Positions 9,692 to 16,929 are shown, numbered from the stretch's first letter. The stretch is 27,806 bases of DNA from CAYRYU01 sp964428355 (GCA_964428355.1 CAYRYU010000095.1:1-27806), one strand, 5' to 3'. Made by a program: numbers and translations. The notes: a model not told the origin generated them from the letters alone.

Positions 9692-10438
9692 TTACGGAGT
9701 TGCCGGGTTCCTCCCGGCTTGCAGGACGCCCAGGAGCCGCTCTAGGTCGGCCCGGGCCTGCCGATGCGCCGGTCTCTTCCGGCAAAAGGTCTGCAAGACG
9801 GCCACCGAAGAAGCTATCATGCCGTGTCGTTCCAGGAACATCGCAAAGGATGTGGCATTGGTGAAAAAGAAATCAGGGTCTTCCTTGGCCCTTTTTTCGA
9901 TCTTTTGTGCGACCACCCGGGGTTCCATGGCTATGGATGAGGCTTCGAGCGATGCGAACTCGGCCTTGGCCGCAAGACTTCTCTCGATCCGCTCCACCGC
10001 CGCCGGAAACCTTGGATCTGTCGGGACCATCAACTGAGCTTGTCTGAAAAGGTTGATGGCCTCCTGGGATTTTCCCTGGTCCGAGAGGGCGGCACCCCGA
10101 ACGAAAAGCGCCTCTGCAACCGGATTCGTGACATTTCTCGTGGGGTTTTTGGGTACGTAGCCTGACGAATCCGGGGAAGCGGGATGGCAGATGGTGAATG
10201 GTTCGGGGGGAACGAATGTTCCGCAGGGGCTTCCCAATTCACCCTGTCCTTCCCTGATCGCGAAAACAACAATGAAGGAAACCACGACCGCGACCGTCAC
10301 CTTCAGGAAAAGAGGGCTCCCGGCCCATGGCCGAACCGCGTCAACGGGTCTTCCCGGTGTTTCAATCGAAACATGGGTTGCCAGGGAAGCACCGACTGCG
10401 GCTCCGGAATTCCTTTCCGGAAGCTCCTTTTCGTCCAT
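9692..10438 (-). CDS. TPR-containing single-pass membrane protein
   Basis: This 248-residue protein has an acidic N-terminus, one membrane segment (LFLKVTVAVVVSFIVVFAI, about residues 43-61), a Pro/Cys-rich linker, and a helical region with TPR features (AEALFVRGAALSDQGKSQEAINLF). The frame is open to 10549, but I chose the ATG at 10438 because GGAAGAAGGA lies about ten bases upstream and homology to the paralogue at 539-1 begins near it. It is the first gene of a two-gene minus-strand operon with the giant repeat protein, whose ATG is 15 bases past this stop. The context suggests a membrane partner for export, assembly or anchoring of that protein. This is inference: TPRs only indicate protein-protein contact. 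Confidence 0.85.
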   Translation of the reverse strand: MDEKELPERNSGAAVGASLATHVSIETPGRPVDAVRPWAGSPLFLKVTVAVVVSFIVVFAIREGQGELGSPCGTFVPPEPFTICHPASPDSSGYVPKNPTRNVTNPVAEALFVRGAALSDQGKSQEAINLFRQAQLMVPTDPRFPAAVERIERSLAAKAEFASLEASSIAMEPRVVAQKIEKRAKEDPDFFFTNATSFAMFLERHGMIASSVAVLQTFCRKRPAHRQARADLERLLGVLQAGRNPATP

Positions 10439-10520
10439 GGTCAAAGGATCCTTCTTCCTTTCCCTTGACGCGATCGTGGGGCATCCCCCCCCGATTCCTC
10501 TTATGTTCCCGCTTACTTCA

Positions 10521-10549
10521 AGGTTATCACGGGAAACTCTTTCGTTCAA
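10521..10549 (-). promoter_or_regulatory. Weak candidate promoter of the TPR/giant-protein operon
   Basis: On the minus strand, TTGAAC (10549-10544) and TAACCT (10526-10521) are 17 bases apart, upstream of the ATG at 10438. The -35 matches four of six consensus positions and the -10 only three of six. The divergent gene at 10700 has a much better promoter in the same intergenic region. Confidence 0.3.
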
Positions 10550-10639
10550 TTCGTCGGGAAAACCTGCAAAAGGTTACAAAAAAAAGTTTTTTCCACCCCT
10601 GGCAAGCTGATCGGATGAGCGATTGCGCGGACAAGCGAT

Positions 10640-10668
10640 TTGACTTCGCGCGGAAATCCGGCTAAATT
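10640..10668 (+). promoter_or_regulatory. Sigma70 promoter of the pseudopilin-like gene
   Basis: TTGACT (10640-10645) and TAAATT (10663-10668) are separated by exactly 17 bases. Transcription would start near 10675, followed by GGAGG at 10686-10690 and the ATG at 10700. Spacing, hexamers and position all agree, making this the best promoter in the window. Confidence 0.72.
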
Positions 10669-10699
10669 AGGAAGTGAAGCAAACTGGAGGGGCAAAGAT

Positions 10700-11245
10700 A
10701 TGACTCCTTATCAGCGCCGAGGGTCTTCGATGTTGATGGTTCTTGTCTTGATCACTTTCATGGGCATCTTCGCCGTCCGCCTGATCCCATCGTATGAAAC
10801 CGAGCAGAAGCGCCAGAACGAAGCGCTCCTCCACAGTTCGATCGGCCGCATTCGTCAGGCATTCGATATGAAGGCCTATACCGATCCCACCTTCACTTTC
10901 GATGTTTCGTCCGCTACTGCCATCCAGGCCGCAATTTCCCAGCTCCGGGACGAAAACTACCTCCCCAACGACCGGATGATGGATCGGACGATCTCGACCC
11001 ACCTCTGGGGAACGGGAACGACCGATATCTTCTGGCAGGCGGTTGATAACCTCGCCTCCAATCCCAGCTTCGAGCTGACGGACGGAACCACGAACACGCT
11101 CGCCTCCTGGACTCCTGGCACCTCCGACACCGAGTCGGCCACGAGGGCCATCGGGCTCCCCGCCGAACTCGACGATTACCAGGGCCAGAACAAATACGGG
11201 CAGACTCTCGAGCAGGAAGCCACGATAATCACCATCACGAAGTGA
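10700..11245 (+). CDS. Type IV pilin / pseudopilin-like membrane protein
   Basis: This 181-residue protein starts with a short basic leader (MTPYQRRG) followed by a hydrophobic helix (SSMLMVLVLITFMGIFAVRL) and a charged heptad-like stretch (PSYETEQKRQNEALL). That is the layout of a class III signal and the N-terminal helix of type IV pilins and type II secretion pseudopilins. If cleavage is after Gly8, position +5 is Met rather than the usual Glu, as in the tip pseudopilin GspK. The rest is unrecognised, with a patch NPSFELTDGT. The ATG at 10700 has GGAGG nine bases upstream. An open frame reaches back to 10640, but that would place the start at the -35 box. The gene stands alone between a strong promoter and tandem hairpins, so its partner machinery is not in the window unless it is the Tad peptidase at 15253. 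Confidence 0.8.
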   Translation: MTPYQRRGSSMLMVLVLITFMGIFAVRLIPSYETEQKRQNEALLHSSIGRIRQAFDMKAYTDPTFTFDVSSATAIQAAISQLRDENYLPNDRMMDRTISTHLWGTGTTDIFWQAVDNLASNPSFELTDGTTNTLASWTPGTSDTESATRAIGLPAELDDYQGQNKYGQTLEQEATIITITK

Positions 11246-11300
11246 CCTGTCGCCCAGGGAAGGCGACGTGTCACGTTTTCGCCCGGATGGCGAAGCTTTT
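11242..11300 (+). terminator. Tandem hairpin terminator of the pseudopilin-like gene
   Basis: The first hairpin overlaps the stop codon. GTGAC..GTCGCC (11242-11254) pairs with GGCGAC..GTCAC (11262-11274), giving 11 pairs with a two-base internal mismatch, followed by GTTTT. A second hairpin, TTCGCC (11278-11283) with GGCGAA (11289-11294), follows at once and leads into GCTTTT. Both T-runs are short, so strength is uncertain. Confidence 0.55.
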
Positions 11301-11332
11301 CGGGACCCGACCCGCACGACGCGGGAAGTGGG

Positions 11333-11363
11333 CGTTTGCAGCCCGGATTGCGCTTCGCAAACG
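11333..11363. repeat. Inverted repeat between the pseudopilin and aminotransferase genes
   Basis: CGTTTGC (11333-11339) and GCAAACG (11357-11363) are perfect complements around a 17-base centre. A smaller hairpin, CCCGC/GCGGG (11311-11325), lies just upstream, and GCCCGGAT occurs twice nearby (11281 and 11341). There is no T-run, so it is not a terminator. It could be a protein-binding site or a decayed repeat. Confidence 0.4.
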
Positions 11364-11476
11364 ACCCTTCATCCCGGCTTCCTCTTTTCACATGCTTCCC
11401 TCCGCCCAGGTTCAGGCAAAAACGCCGTCCCCGCTCGCATCCCATCTTCGCCTTTGTGAAAATATTAACGTTTGTA

Positions 11477-11506
11477 TTGACCCCGCGTATCCTTTTGTGC
11501 TAGCGT
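11477..11506 (+). promoter_or_regulatory. Probable promoter of the aminotransferase gene
   Basis: TTGACC (11477-11482) is followed 18 bases later by TAGCGT (11501-11506), preceded by TGC as in an extended -10. The -35 matches five of six consensus positions, the -10 three. Transcription would start near 11513, just before GGAGG at 11528-11532. Confidence 0.5.
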
Positions 11507-11537
11507 GTTTTGCCAATCAACCTTTCCGGAGGAATGT

Positions 11538-12644
11538 ATGAAGGTCCCACTTCTTGATCTCAAGCCCCAGTATGCGCAGATAAAGGACAAGGTAGTCCCC
11601 GAGGTCCTTTCGATCATGGAAAGCCAGGGGTTCATTCTCGGCCCCAAAGTCGACAAGCTTGAAAAGGAGCTGGCGGATTACGTCGGGACCCGCTTCGCCC
11701 TTGGTTGCTCCTCCGGAACCGACGCGCTGATTCTCGCTCTGATGGGCCTTGGAATCGGGAAAGGCGATGAAGTCATCACCACCCCCTATACCTTTTTTGC
11801 CACGGCGGGTTCGATCCACCGGGTCGGGGCGCGGGCGGTTTTCGTGGACATCGAACCCGACACCTACAACATCGATGCGAAACTGATCGAGAAGGCCATC
11901 ACTCCGAAGACCAAGGCCATCCTCCCGGTCCATCTCTTCGGCCAGTGCGCGGACATGGACCGGATAATGTCGATAGCGAAAAAACACGGCCTCAAGGTGA
12001 TCGAGGATGCCTGCCAGTCCATCGGGTCCAGGTTCGGAGACAAACAGGCGGGTTCGATCGGCGACGTCGGCTGCTTCAGCTTCTTCCCCAGCAAGAACCT
12101 TGGCTGCTTCGGGGATGGCGGTTTCATCAGCACCGGTGATCCCGCTCTCCAGGAGAGAATGCGTCAGTTGCGCGTACATGGGGGAGCGAAACAGTATTTC
12201 CACGACGAGGTCGGAATCAACGGACGCCTGGACGCGCTTCAGGCTGCGATCGTGTCGATCAAGCTCCCGCATCTCGCCTCATGGACGGAAGGCCGCCGGA
12301 AGAATGCCGGGAAGTATGACCGGGCATTCGCGGGCAAGAAGCACATTTCGCCCCCAGTCTGCCGGGAAAACCGTTTCCACATCTACAATCAGTATGTCCT
12401 TCGCGTCACCCGCCGGGACGAACTCAAACAGCATCTGACCGACAAGGAGATCGGCTGCTCCGTCTACTATCCCCTTTCCCTCCACCAGCAGAAATGTTTC
12501 GAGTATCTCGGGTACAAGACCGGGTCGTTCCCGATTTCCGAAGAAGCCGCCAGGACAACCATCGCGATCCCGATCTACCCTGAACTTCCACCGGAATCCC
12601 TGGATTTCGTCGCCCGAACGGTCACCGAGTTCTACTCCCGCTGA
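11538..12644 (+). CDS. DegT/DnrJ/EryC1/StrS family nucleotide-sugar aminotransferase
   Basis: This 368-residue protein has the usual length of PLP-dependent enzymes that transfer an amino group to keto-deoxy sugars bound to a nucleotide, in the cytoplasm. Visible signatures are the start PLLDLKPQYAQIK, the cofactor phosphate region CSSGTDAL (about 57-64), PYTFFATAGSI, the aspartate facing the pyridine nitrogen in EDACQSIGS (Asp157), and the Schiff-base lysine in FFPSKNLGCFGDGG (Lys186). The C-terminal pattern YNQYVLRV and VYYPLSLHQQ is closest to the QdtB/FdtB/WecE-like enzymes of surface-glycan sugars, but the exact substrate cannot be read from sequence. The ATG at 11538 follows GGAGG by five bases; the frame extends to 11505 without another good site. 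The gene is followed by its own terminator. Its neighbour, the Wzc-like gene at 12961, suggests polysaccharide synthesis. Confidence 0.93.
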   Translation: MKVPLLDLKPQYAQIKDKVVPEVLSIMESQGFILGPKVDKLEKELADYVGTRFALGCSSGTDALILALMGLGIGKGDEVITTPYTFFATAGSIHRVGARAVFVDIEPDTYNIDAKLIEKAITPKTKAILPVHLFGQCADMDRIMSIAKKHGLKVIEDACQSIGSRFGDKQAGSIGDVGCFSFFPSKNLGCFGDGGFISTGDPALQERMRQLRVHGGAKQYFHDEVGINGRLDALQAAIVSIKLPHLASWTEGRRKNAGKYDRAFAGKKHISPPVCRENRFHIYNQYVLRVTRRDELKQHLTDKEIGCSVYYPLSLHQQKCFEYLGYKTGSFPISEEAARTTIAIPIYPELPPESLDFVARTVTEFYSR

Positions 12645-12659
12645 GTCGGAGCGTCTCTG

Positions 12660-12812
12660 GCCACCGAGTCACCGAGCCACTGAGGGCCCCTTTCCGGGCC
12701 CTTTCTCTTTTCCAGAAGACATTCAAGACCCTTTCCTCAGTTGAAAAAGGGAACCTGGACGTTGCTCCATAATCGTTCCTTTGTCATCTTCGTGGCTCGG
12801 TGCCTCTGTGGC
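12660..12812. repeat. Dispersed inverted-repeat element, copy A
   Basis: The left arm (12660-12684) is made of three CACCGAG-like units about eight bases apart. The right arm (12788-12812) is its reverse complement at 21 of 25 positions. The 103-base centre carries a terminator. The right flank reads GACGAGAATTGCCAC in reverse complement, close to the left flank of copy B at 22646, which shows the two copies are one family. No transposase is present. Confidence 0.65.
12683..12712 (+). terminator. Rho-independent terminator of the aminotransferase gene
   Basis: AGGGCCC (12683-12689) pairs with GGGCCCT (12696-12702) around a six-base loop and is followed by TTCTCTTTT. It lies about 40 bases after the stop codon. 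Confidence 0.8.
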
Positions 12813-12947
12813 AATTCTCGTCAGCCATTCATCATAAGGCCTCGTTTTCGGGGTTTTTGGGGGAATTCGAGGGTGGTATAAGGTTTCGGGGCAAGGGTGC
12901 CGATGGACCGATAGACAGAGATTTCATCCTGTCGGATGATCCCGCGC

Positions 12948-12953
12948 AGGAGG
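12948..12953 (+). promoter_or_regulatory. Ribosome binding site deciding the Wzc-like start
   Basis: AGGAGG lies one base before the ATG at 12955 but seven bases before the in-frame ATG at 12961. Normal spacing favours 12961. Confidence 0.75.
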
Positions 12954-12960
12954 CATGCCC

Positions 12961-14904
12961 ATGGCCCAGGAAACCCTCATCGAAGGTATCTTCAGGAGTC
13001 TAAACAGGAGCCGGGGACAAGTGTTCACGCTTCTTCTCGTGGCCCTTGCGGCGACGGCCTATCTGAACCACGCATTTCCAACCGTTTATGAATCGCAGGC
13101 TCTCCTGAGGGTTCTCACCACCGAAAGGGATTCCCATGTCTCCCTTGCCGCCTCGATGAACGGAATCCTCAGCCAGAGGGCCATCCTCAATGATGCCCTG
13201 ACGGCTTGCGGAATCGACCTCTCGGGGAAGCCGGGAGCGGAGCTCTTCTCTTTCGAGGATAATGGTCCGGGGCTTGTCCTGATGAGGGTCAGAAATTCCG
13301 ATCCAGACCTCCTTCCGGTAATGGGCGACTCCTTCATCCGGACCCTTTCCCAGAAATTCCTTTCATATTCCAGCGATTCCCAGAGTTTCGAGATCGAAGC
13401 CCTCGAGAAGAAACGCCTGGCACTCCAGGAGAAGATCCGGGACACTCGCCGCGATCTCGAGAGTTCCCAGGCCATTGATTGCCTCGGAATCACAATTGGG
13501 GGACACGTGTCCCCCGAAGAGGTAAGGGCACTCGAAACCAAGATCTCGGAAGACGAGGTCAAACTGAGGAAGATCCCCGCGGTCAAGGTCGTGGCGGCAA
13601 AGGAGACTTCGAAGTCCTTCACCGAAACCCTCCTCCAGCTTTCCGAAGCAAGGGCGAATCTGCTCGAGCTTCTCAAGACCTATCGGGAAAAGCACCCGAA
13701 GGTCGTCGGGGCGAACGACCTGATCGACCGCCTCGAACAGCGACTGAAATCAACTCCCAGACGCAAGGACACACAGATATCCAACCCTGAGTATGAAACT
13801 CTGAAAAGCGAGATCGAGCGCAACCAGGCCAGACTGACCGAGATGAAGATCCTGGCTCTCCAGCCCAGGCCGGAAGCCTCGGAGGCCACACCTGCCCAAG
13901 ACCCCGAAACTTTGAAAACAAGACTTTCCACCCTCGAAGGCCTTTATGCCGACTGCCTCAAGAACCTCGAAGACGTCAAACTGCGCCAGAGCTCGGCTGA
14001 CGGCAGAATCCAGGTCCTGAAAAAAGACCGGGAACCCCCCCAGGCGATCGGATTGACATGGGTCCAGCGGCAAGGACTCGGGCTCCTCTGTGGGGCATTG
14101 CTCTCCGTTCTGCTCCTCTATTCACCTGCCCCCACCAAGACCGAGATCGTCTCGATGTCCGCCCCGATCCTCATGAACCCGGGGCCTGCCCTCCCCGCGC
14201 TCGATTACCACCCCATCCTTCAGGTTCCAGCACTTGCCCATTCTCGTCTGGCTCTTCCCGAACCGGATGCGGAATCGGTCTGCGTCACGCAGTATGACGA
14301 ACGGCTGATCGCCCTCAACGAACCCGATTCAAAGAAACTCGAGCCCTACCGGACTTTGCGTTCGAACCTCCAGATAGCGTTCTCGGAAACCGGGGCCCGG
14401 ATCCTGATCGTCGCGAGCTCGCGAACCGGGATGGGCCGGACAACGCTTATCGCGAACCTTGGGGTTCTCTTTGCCCAGGCGGGGTATTCCGTGGTGCTGG
14501 TAGACGCCAACTTCAGAAGGCCGGTACTGCACAGGCTTTTCGACCTCGAGAACCATCAGGGCCTTTCAAACGTCCTCTGTGGGCGAGGTTCGATCAATCT
14601 GGTCCAGGCCACCTCGGTGAAAAACCTCGGTGTCCTTACCTCAGGCCCCGTTCCGCAGAATCCCTCCGAACTTCTTGGTTCTGTTTCCATGATCGAGCTG
14701 TTGGAGTCGCTCAAACGACGGGTCGAAATCGTGATGATCGACACTCCCGCTCTTCTCGACTATCCCGATGCGGGAATCCTGGCTTCGAATGCCGGTGGAA
14801 TCGTCTTTCTCAACCGGACGGACGAACCCGAAAAGGATATCGCCTCGAGCCGTGATTTCCTCAGGAACATCAGAGCGCGGATACTCGGTTACGTGACGAC
14901 ATGA
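12961..14904 (+). CDS. Wzc/GumC-like polysaccharide co-polymerase with degenerate BY-kinase domain
   Basis: This 647-residue protein has a Wzz-type N-terminus with a membrane segment (about 21-34), a long periplasmic coiled-coil region (about 140-340), a second membrane segment (about 372-388), and a C-terminal BY-kinase-like domain (about 445-647). The family controls chain length and export of surface polysaccharide at the inner membrane. In the kinase part EPYRTLRSNL (461-470), Walker A-prime VLVDANFRRP (Asp515) and Walker B IDTP (Asp594) are present. The Walker A is SSRTGMGRTT, with Arg493 where the family has the phosphate-binding lysine. The usual C-terminal tyrosine cluster is missing: the protein ends in ILGYVTT. 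It may therefore bind nucleotide poorly and not autophosphorylate. I chose the ATG at 12961 from its Shine-Dalgarno spacing. Confidence 0.9.
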   Translation: MAQETLIEGIFRSLNRSRGQVFTLLLVALAATAYLNHAFPTVYESQALLRVLTTERDSHVSLAASMNGILSQRAILNDALTACGIDLSGKPGAELFSFEDNGPGLVLMRVRNSDPDLLPVMGDSFIRTLSQKFLSYSSDSQSFEIEALEKKRLALQEKIRDTRRDLESSQAIDCLGITIGGHVSPEEVRALETKISEDEVKLRKIPAVKVVAAKETSKSFTETLLQLSEARANLLELLKTYREKHPKVVGANDLIDRLEQRLKSTPRRKDTQISNPEYETLKSEIERNQARLTEMKILALQPRPEASEATPAQDPETLKTRLSTLEGLYADCLKNLEDVKLRQSSADGRIQVLKKDREPPQAIGLTWVQRQGLGLLCGALLSVLLLYSPAPTKTEIVSMSAPILMNPGPALPALDYHPILQVPALAHSRLALPEPDAESVCVTQYDERLIALNEPDSKKLEPYRTLRSNLQIAFSETGARILIVASSRTGMGRTTLIANLGVLFAQAGYSVVLVDANFRRPVLHRLFDLENHQGLSNVLCGRGSINLVQATSVKNLGVLTSGPVPQNPSELLGSVSMIELLESLKRRVEIVMIDTPALLDYPDAGILASNAGGIVFLNRTDEPEKDIASSRDFLRNIRARILGYVTT

Positions 14905-14905
14905 A

Positions 14906-14930
14906 AGCCCGGAATTTTGGGTTGCTTTTT
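14906..14930 (+). terminator. Weak terminator after the Wzc-like gene
   Basis: AGCCC (14906-14910) pairs with GGGTT (14919-14923, one G-T pair) and is followed by GCTTTTT directly downstream of the stop codon. The stem is only five pairs. Confidence 0.4.
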
Positions 14931-14973
14931 ACTTAGCATTGCCTTACCATCCTTTGCATTGAAGGAAATACGC

Positions 14974-14985
14974 CCCTGATCAGGG
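14974..14985. promoter_or_regulatory. Perfect 12 bp palindrome, possible operator
   Basis: CCCTGATCAGGG is fully self-complementary with no spacer. That fits a dimeric regulator site better than an RNA hairpin. It lies about 270 bases upstream of the prepilin peptidase. The binding protein is unknown. Confidence 0.35.
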
Positions 14986-15252
14986 TTTGTCCAAGAGCGG
15001 ACTCCCGTCGAGGTTGATTTGCCTCGATGTGTGGTGGTTTTACCTCGCTTTTTCCTTTTTTCCCGAAAAAACCTCTACTTGCAAGAATCCCAACCCCCAT
15101 TTTTCATGTTTTGTTAAGGTTGGGGATTTCCCAACCCACCCGACCAACTTTCCCTAGAGTCCTTTCAGACCTTCCCGGGATAAGAGAGCCCAGGATTTGC
15201 GGAAGGTTGCATTTTTGCGAGGCCAAGGTGATAATCGCAGAGGGAGGCGTGA

Positions 15253-15786
15253 ATGCCGTCGATTGATCCGGTATCGGTATTCAAGGGGATTGCCGTCGTT
15301 GCTTGCGCAACGGCCATGATTACCGACATGAAGTGGGGGAAAATCTACAACTGGTTGACCTTCCCACTGATGGCAATCGGGTTTATCGCGAACATCTTTT
15401 TTTTCGGCCTCTCCGGGGCATGGTATTCTGGCCTGGCGTGGGGACTCGGGATACTGCTATACCTTTTCCCAGCGGCTTTTGGCATAGTGGGTATGGGAGA
15501 TGTCAAGCTCATGGCTGGAATCGGAGCTCTTTGCGGAACGAAGTTCCTGCTGAGCGTTTTTCTCTATTCCTGCGCCTTGGGGCTCCCACATGCGGTTCTG
15601 ATCCAGGTTTTAAACTACGGCCGAAACGCATGGGGGATGTTCATAACGAGCTTCACGACCGGGGTCTTTTTGAAAAAAAACATCGCCAACGACAACGCCC
15701 AGGTGAAGTTCCACTTTTACCTTGGAATGGACATCTTCCTGGGTTCTCTTCTGGCCGCCGTCTTTGAAATCCCAATGGGAAATTGA
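15253..15786 (+). CDS. cpaA: Tad-type prepilin peptidase (A24 family, CpaA/TadV)
   Basis: This 177-residue integral membrane protein has about six hydrophobic segments. A24 aspartic peptidases cut the leader from Flp pilins and the TadE/TadF pseudopilins at the inner membrane. Both catalytic aspartates are visible: Asp25 in TDMKWGKIYNWLT and Asp83 in the GMGDVKLM motif. There is no N-terminal methylase domain, and the length fits the short CpaA/TadV group rather than PilD. GGGAGG six bases before the ATG supports the start. It is the first gene of the Tad locus, separated by about 180 bases with a promoter from the TadE genes. The non-Tad pseudopilin at 10700 could also be a client (inference). 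Confidence 0.92.
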   Translation: MPSIDPVSVFKGIAVVACATAMITDMKWGKIYNWLTFPLMAIGFIANIFFFGLSGAWYSGLAWGLGILLYLFPAAFGIVGMGDVKLMAGIGALCGTKFLLSVFLYSCALGLPHAVLIQVLNYGRNAWGMFITSFTTGVFLKKNIANDNAQVKFHFYLGMDIFLGSLLAAVFEIPMGN

Positions 15787-15819
15787 AGTCGGAAGAGAAG
15801 AACCGCGGAAAAATATAAT

Positions 15820-15848
15820 TTGCCCTCATCCCCATGGATTGATATACT
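15820..15848 (+). promoter_or_regulatory. Promoter of the TadE/TadG block
   Basis: TTGCCC (15820-15825) and TATACT (15843-15848) are 17 bases apart. The -10 matches five of six consensus positions and the -35 four. The leader would be about 110 bases and contains a small CTGGA/TCCAG hairpin (15899-15915). Confidence 0.6.
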
Positions 15849-15966
15849 TTGCTGGGTAAAAATTCCCATGTTTTTGTGGAGTCGTACAGGGAAAAGTCCT
15901 GGAAAATGGCTCCAGAACATGATGGTATGACTTTTGCGATTCAAAGTTTCGAGGGAGGAAATGGCT

Positions 15967-16413
15967 ATGGATCGGAAAATATTCAGGCGAAAAAGGGGTC
16001 AGACTCTGGTTGAGTTCGCTGTTCTCTTCCCGTTCTTTCTCCTGGTTATCGTGGGCGGGATGATCGATTTCGGAATGGCCTTCTACAACTACTCGCGCCT
16101 TCAGCAGCTCGTGAACGACGTTGCCCGGCAAGCCGCCGAAACGGGGGGAACGGATGGACTGAATAATGGTGAGATCCAGACCCTGGCAAACTCCAAGAAG
16201 CCGGCCTGGTGGTCGGGAAACTTCACCGTTTCATCCGAACAGATCCAGTGTACTGGAAATCCGCAACCGAGGCCTATCATCCGGGTCGTGATGAGCTACG
16301 ATTCCCCGGCCTACACCCCCTTCTATCAGACCATGTTCGGTGCCATCAGCGGGTCTCCAAATATTCACCTCACATCCGCGGCCGCCTACAAGATCCCCGA
16401 CCTGGTGTTGTGA
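15967..16413 (+). CDS. tadE: TadE-like pseudopilin of the Tad pilus
   Basis: This 148-residue protein begins with a basic leader (MDRKIFRRKRG), then QTLVEFAVLFPFFLLVIVGG, the classical TadE N-terminus. Cleavage after Gly11 puts Glu at +5, as the prepilin peptidase needs. IDFGMAFYNYSRLQQLVNDVARQAA completes the family signature. TadE proteins are membrane-anchored minor components of the Tad pilus. The ATG at 15967 is eight bases after GGGAGG; the ATG at 15961 is only two bases away and less likely. It is first in a four-gene block with a second TadE and two TadG-like proteins, and the next gene begins 14 bases after its stop. Confidence 0.88.
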   Translation: MDRKIFRRKRGQTLVEFAVLFPFFLLVIVGGMIDFGMAFYNYSRLQQLVNDVARQAAETGGTDGLNNGEIQTLANSKKPAWWSGNFTVSSEQIQCTGNPQPRPIIRVVMSYDSPAYTPFYQTMFGAISGSPNIHLTSAAAYKIPDLVL

Positions 16414-16415
16414 AC

Positions 16416-16420
16416 GGAGG
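16416..16420 (+). promoter_or_regulatory. Ribosome binding site deciding the second TadE start
   Basis: GGAGG lies one base before the ATG at 16422 but seven bases before the in-frame ATG at 16428, so translation most likely begins at 16428. Confidence 0.7.
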
Positions 16421-16427
16421 AATGACG

Positions 16428-16868
16428 ATGCAGATAATCAGAAATCCCCGAAAAGCCCAGGGCGTCGTGGAGATGGCGCTAGTCCTTCCGCTTTTCCTTC
16501 TCGTTCTTTTCGCGATCATCGATTTCGGCTGGGCCTTCCACGCATGGACCAGCGTCAACGCGCAATGCGTTCGCGCCGCCCGCGTTGGCTCGAAGCGGAT
16601 CAACCAACTGATCGCGAGGAGCGTTTTCAGTTCGACCACCCACCTCGGAACGACGGAAATCCAGCAAGCGTTCTGGGATGCCCGATCCCGCCTCACGGCT
16701 CAGGCCAATTTCACTCCCGAATCACCCGTCATCGACACCACCGTAAGCAACAACCATATCATCAGGGTTAGCGCTGTCTATAAGTACAGCGGAATCATCG
16801 GGGCTCTTCTGCCGGCGGGGTGGTCGGTTCTCAACCTGAACTGCGTCGCCGAAGAACGAAAAGAATAG
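16428..16868 (+). CDS. Second TadE-like pseudopilin
   Basis: This 146-residue protein has the same layout as the preceding TadE: a short basic leader (MQIIRNPRKA), QGVVEMALVLPLFLLVLFAIIDFGWAF as leader junction and membrane helix, then a soluble domain with ARVGSKRI and an alternating strand pattern near the end (NNHIIRVSAVYKYSG). If the peptidase cuts after Ala10, Glu is at +5. It may fill the role TadF plays in other loci, but TadF and TadE are hard to tell apart by eye. It begins 14 bases after the first TadE and is followed after 61 bases by the first giant TadG-like gene. Confidence 0.87.
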   Translation: MQIIRNPRKAQGVVEMALVLPLFLLVLFAIIDFGWAFHAWTSVNAQCVRAARVGSKRINQLIARSVFSSTTHLGTTEIQQAFWDARSRLTAQANFTPESPVIDTTVSNNHIIRVSAVYKYSGIIGALLPAGWSVLNLNCVAEERKE

Positions 16869-16929
16869 TCACCCCGAAGCTGGCCTGATTCGTTTCCCGG
16901 GGAAAACAGATCAAAGTGGAGGGGGAATA

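Larger units (their letters stand above)
12645..12960. other. Intergenic region (316 bases) between aminotransferase and Wzc-like gene
   Basis: No gene is seen here. The region holds an inverted-repeat element (12660-12812) that encloses a terminator (12683-12712). A hairpin TCATCC/GGATGA (12924-12939) lies just upstream of the AGGAGG at 12948. TATAAG at about 12876 could be a -10 box, but I see no -35 at proper spacing, so no promoter is called. Confidence 0.7.
14905..15252. other. Intergenic region (348 bases) upstream of the prepilin peptidase gene
   Basis: No gene is convincing here, and no Flp pilin reads in any frame. The region contains a weak terminator (14906-14930), a perfect 12 bp palindrome (14974-14985), a TCGAGG/CCTCGA hairpin (15008-15027), T-rich runs (15049-15060), and a set of mutually exclusive pairings (15087-15136). 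This density suggests a regulated leader, but no promoter could be assigned. Confidence 0.6.

Noticed and set aside
12660..12684. Short tandem CACCGAG words considered as a CRISPR array fragment.
   Set aside because: The unit is about eight bases with no spacers, the partner arm is inverted, and no cas genes are present.
15207..15235. TTGCAT and GATAAT spaced by 17 bases just before cpaA.
   Set aside because: Transcription would begin at the Shine-Dalgarno site itself, leaving no usable leader.
15027..15266. A 79-codon frame considered as the missing Flp pilin.
   Set aside because: It has no basic leader, no Glu-Tyr pair and no long hydrophobic helix, and it overlaps the hairpins and the cpaA start.
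15814..15819. A perfect TATAAT between the prepilin peptidase and TadE.
   Set aside because: No -35-like hexamer lies 16-18 bases upstream; the TTGCCC/TATACT pair just downstream fits better.
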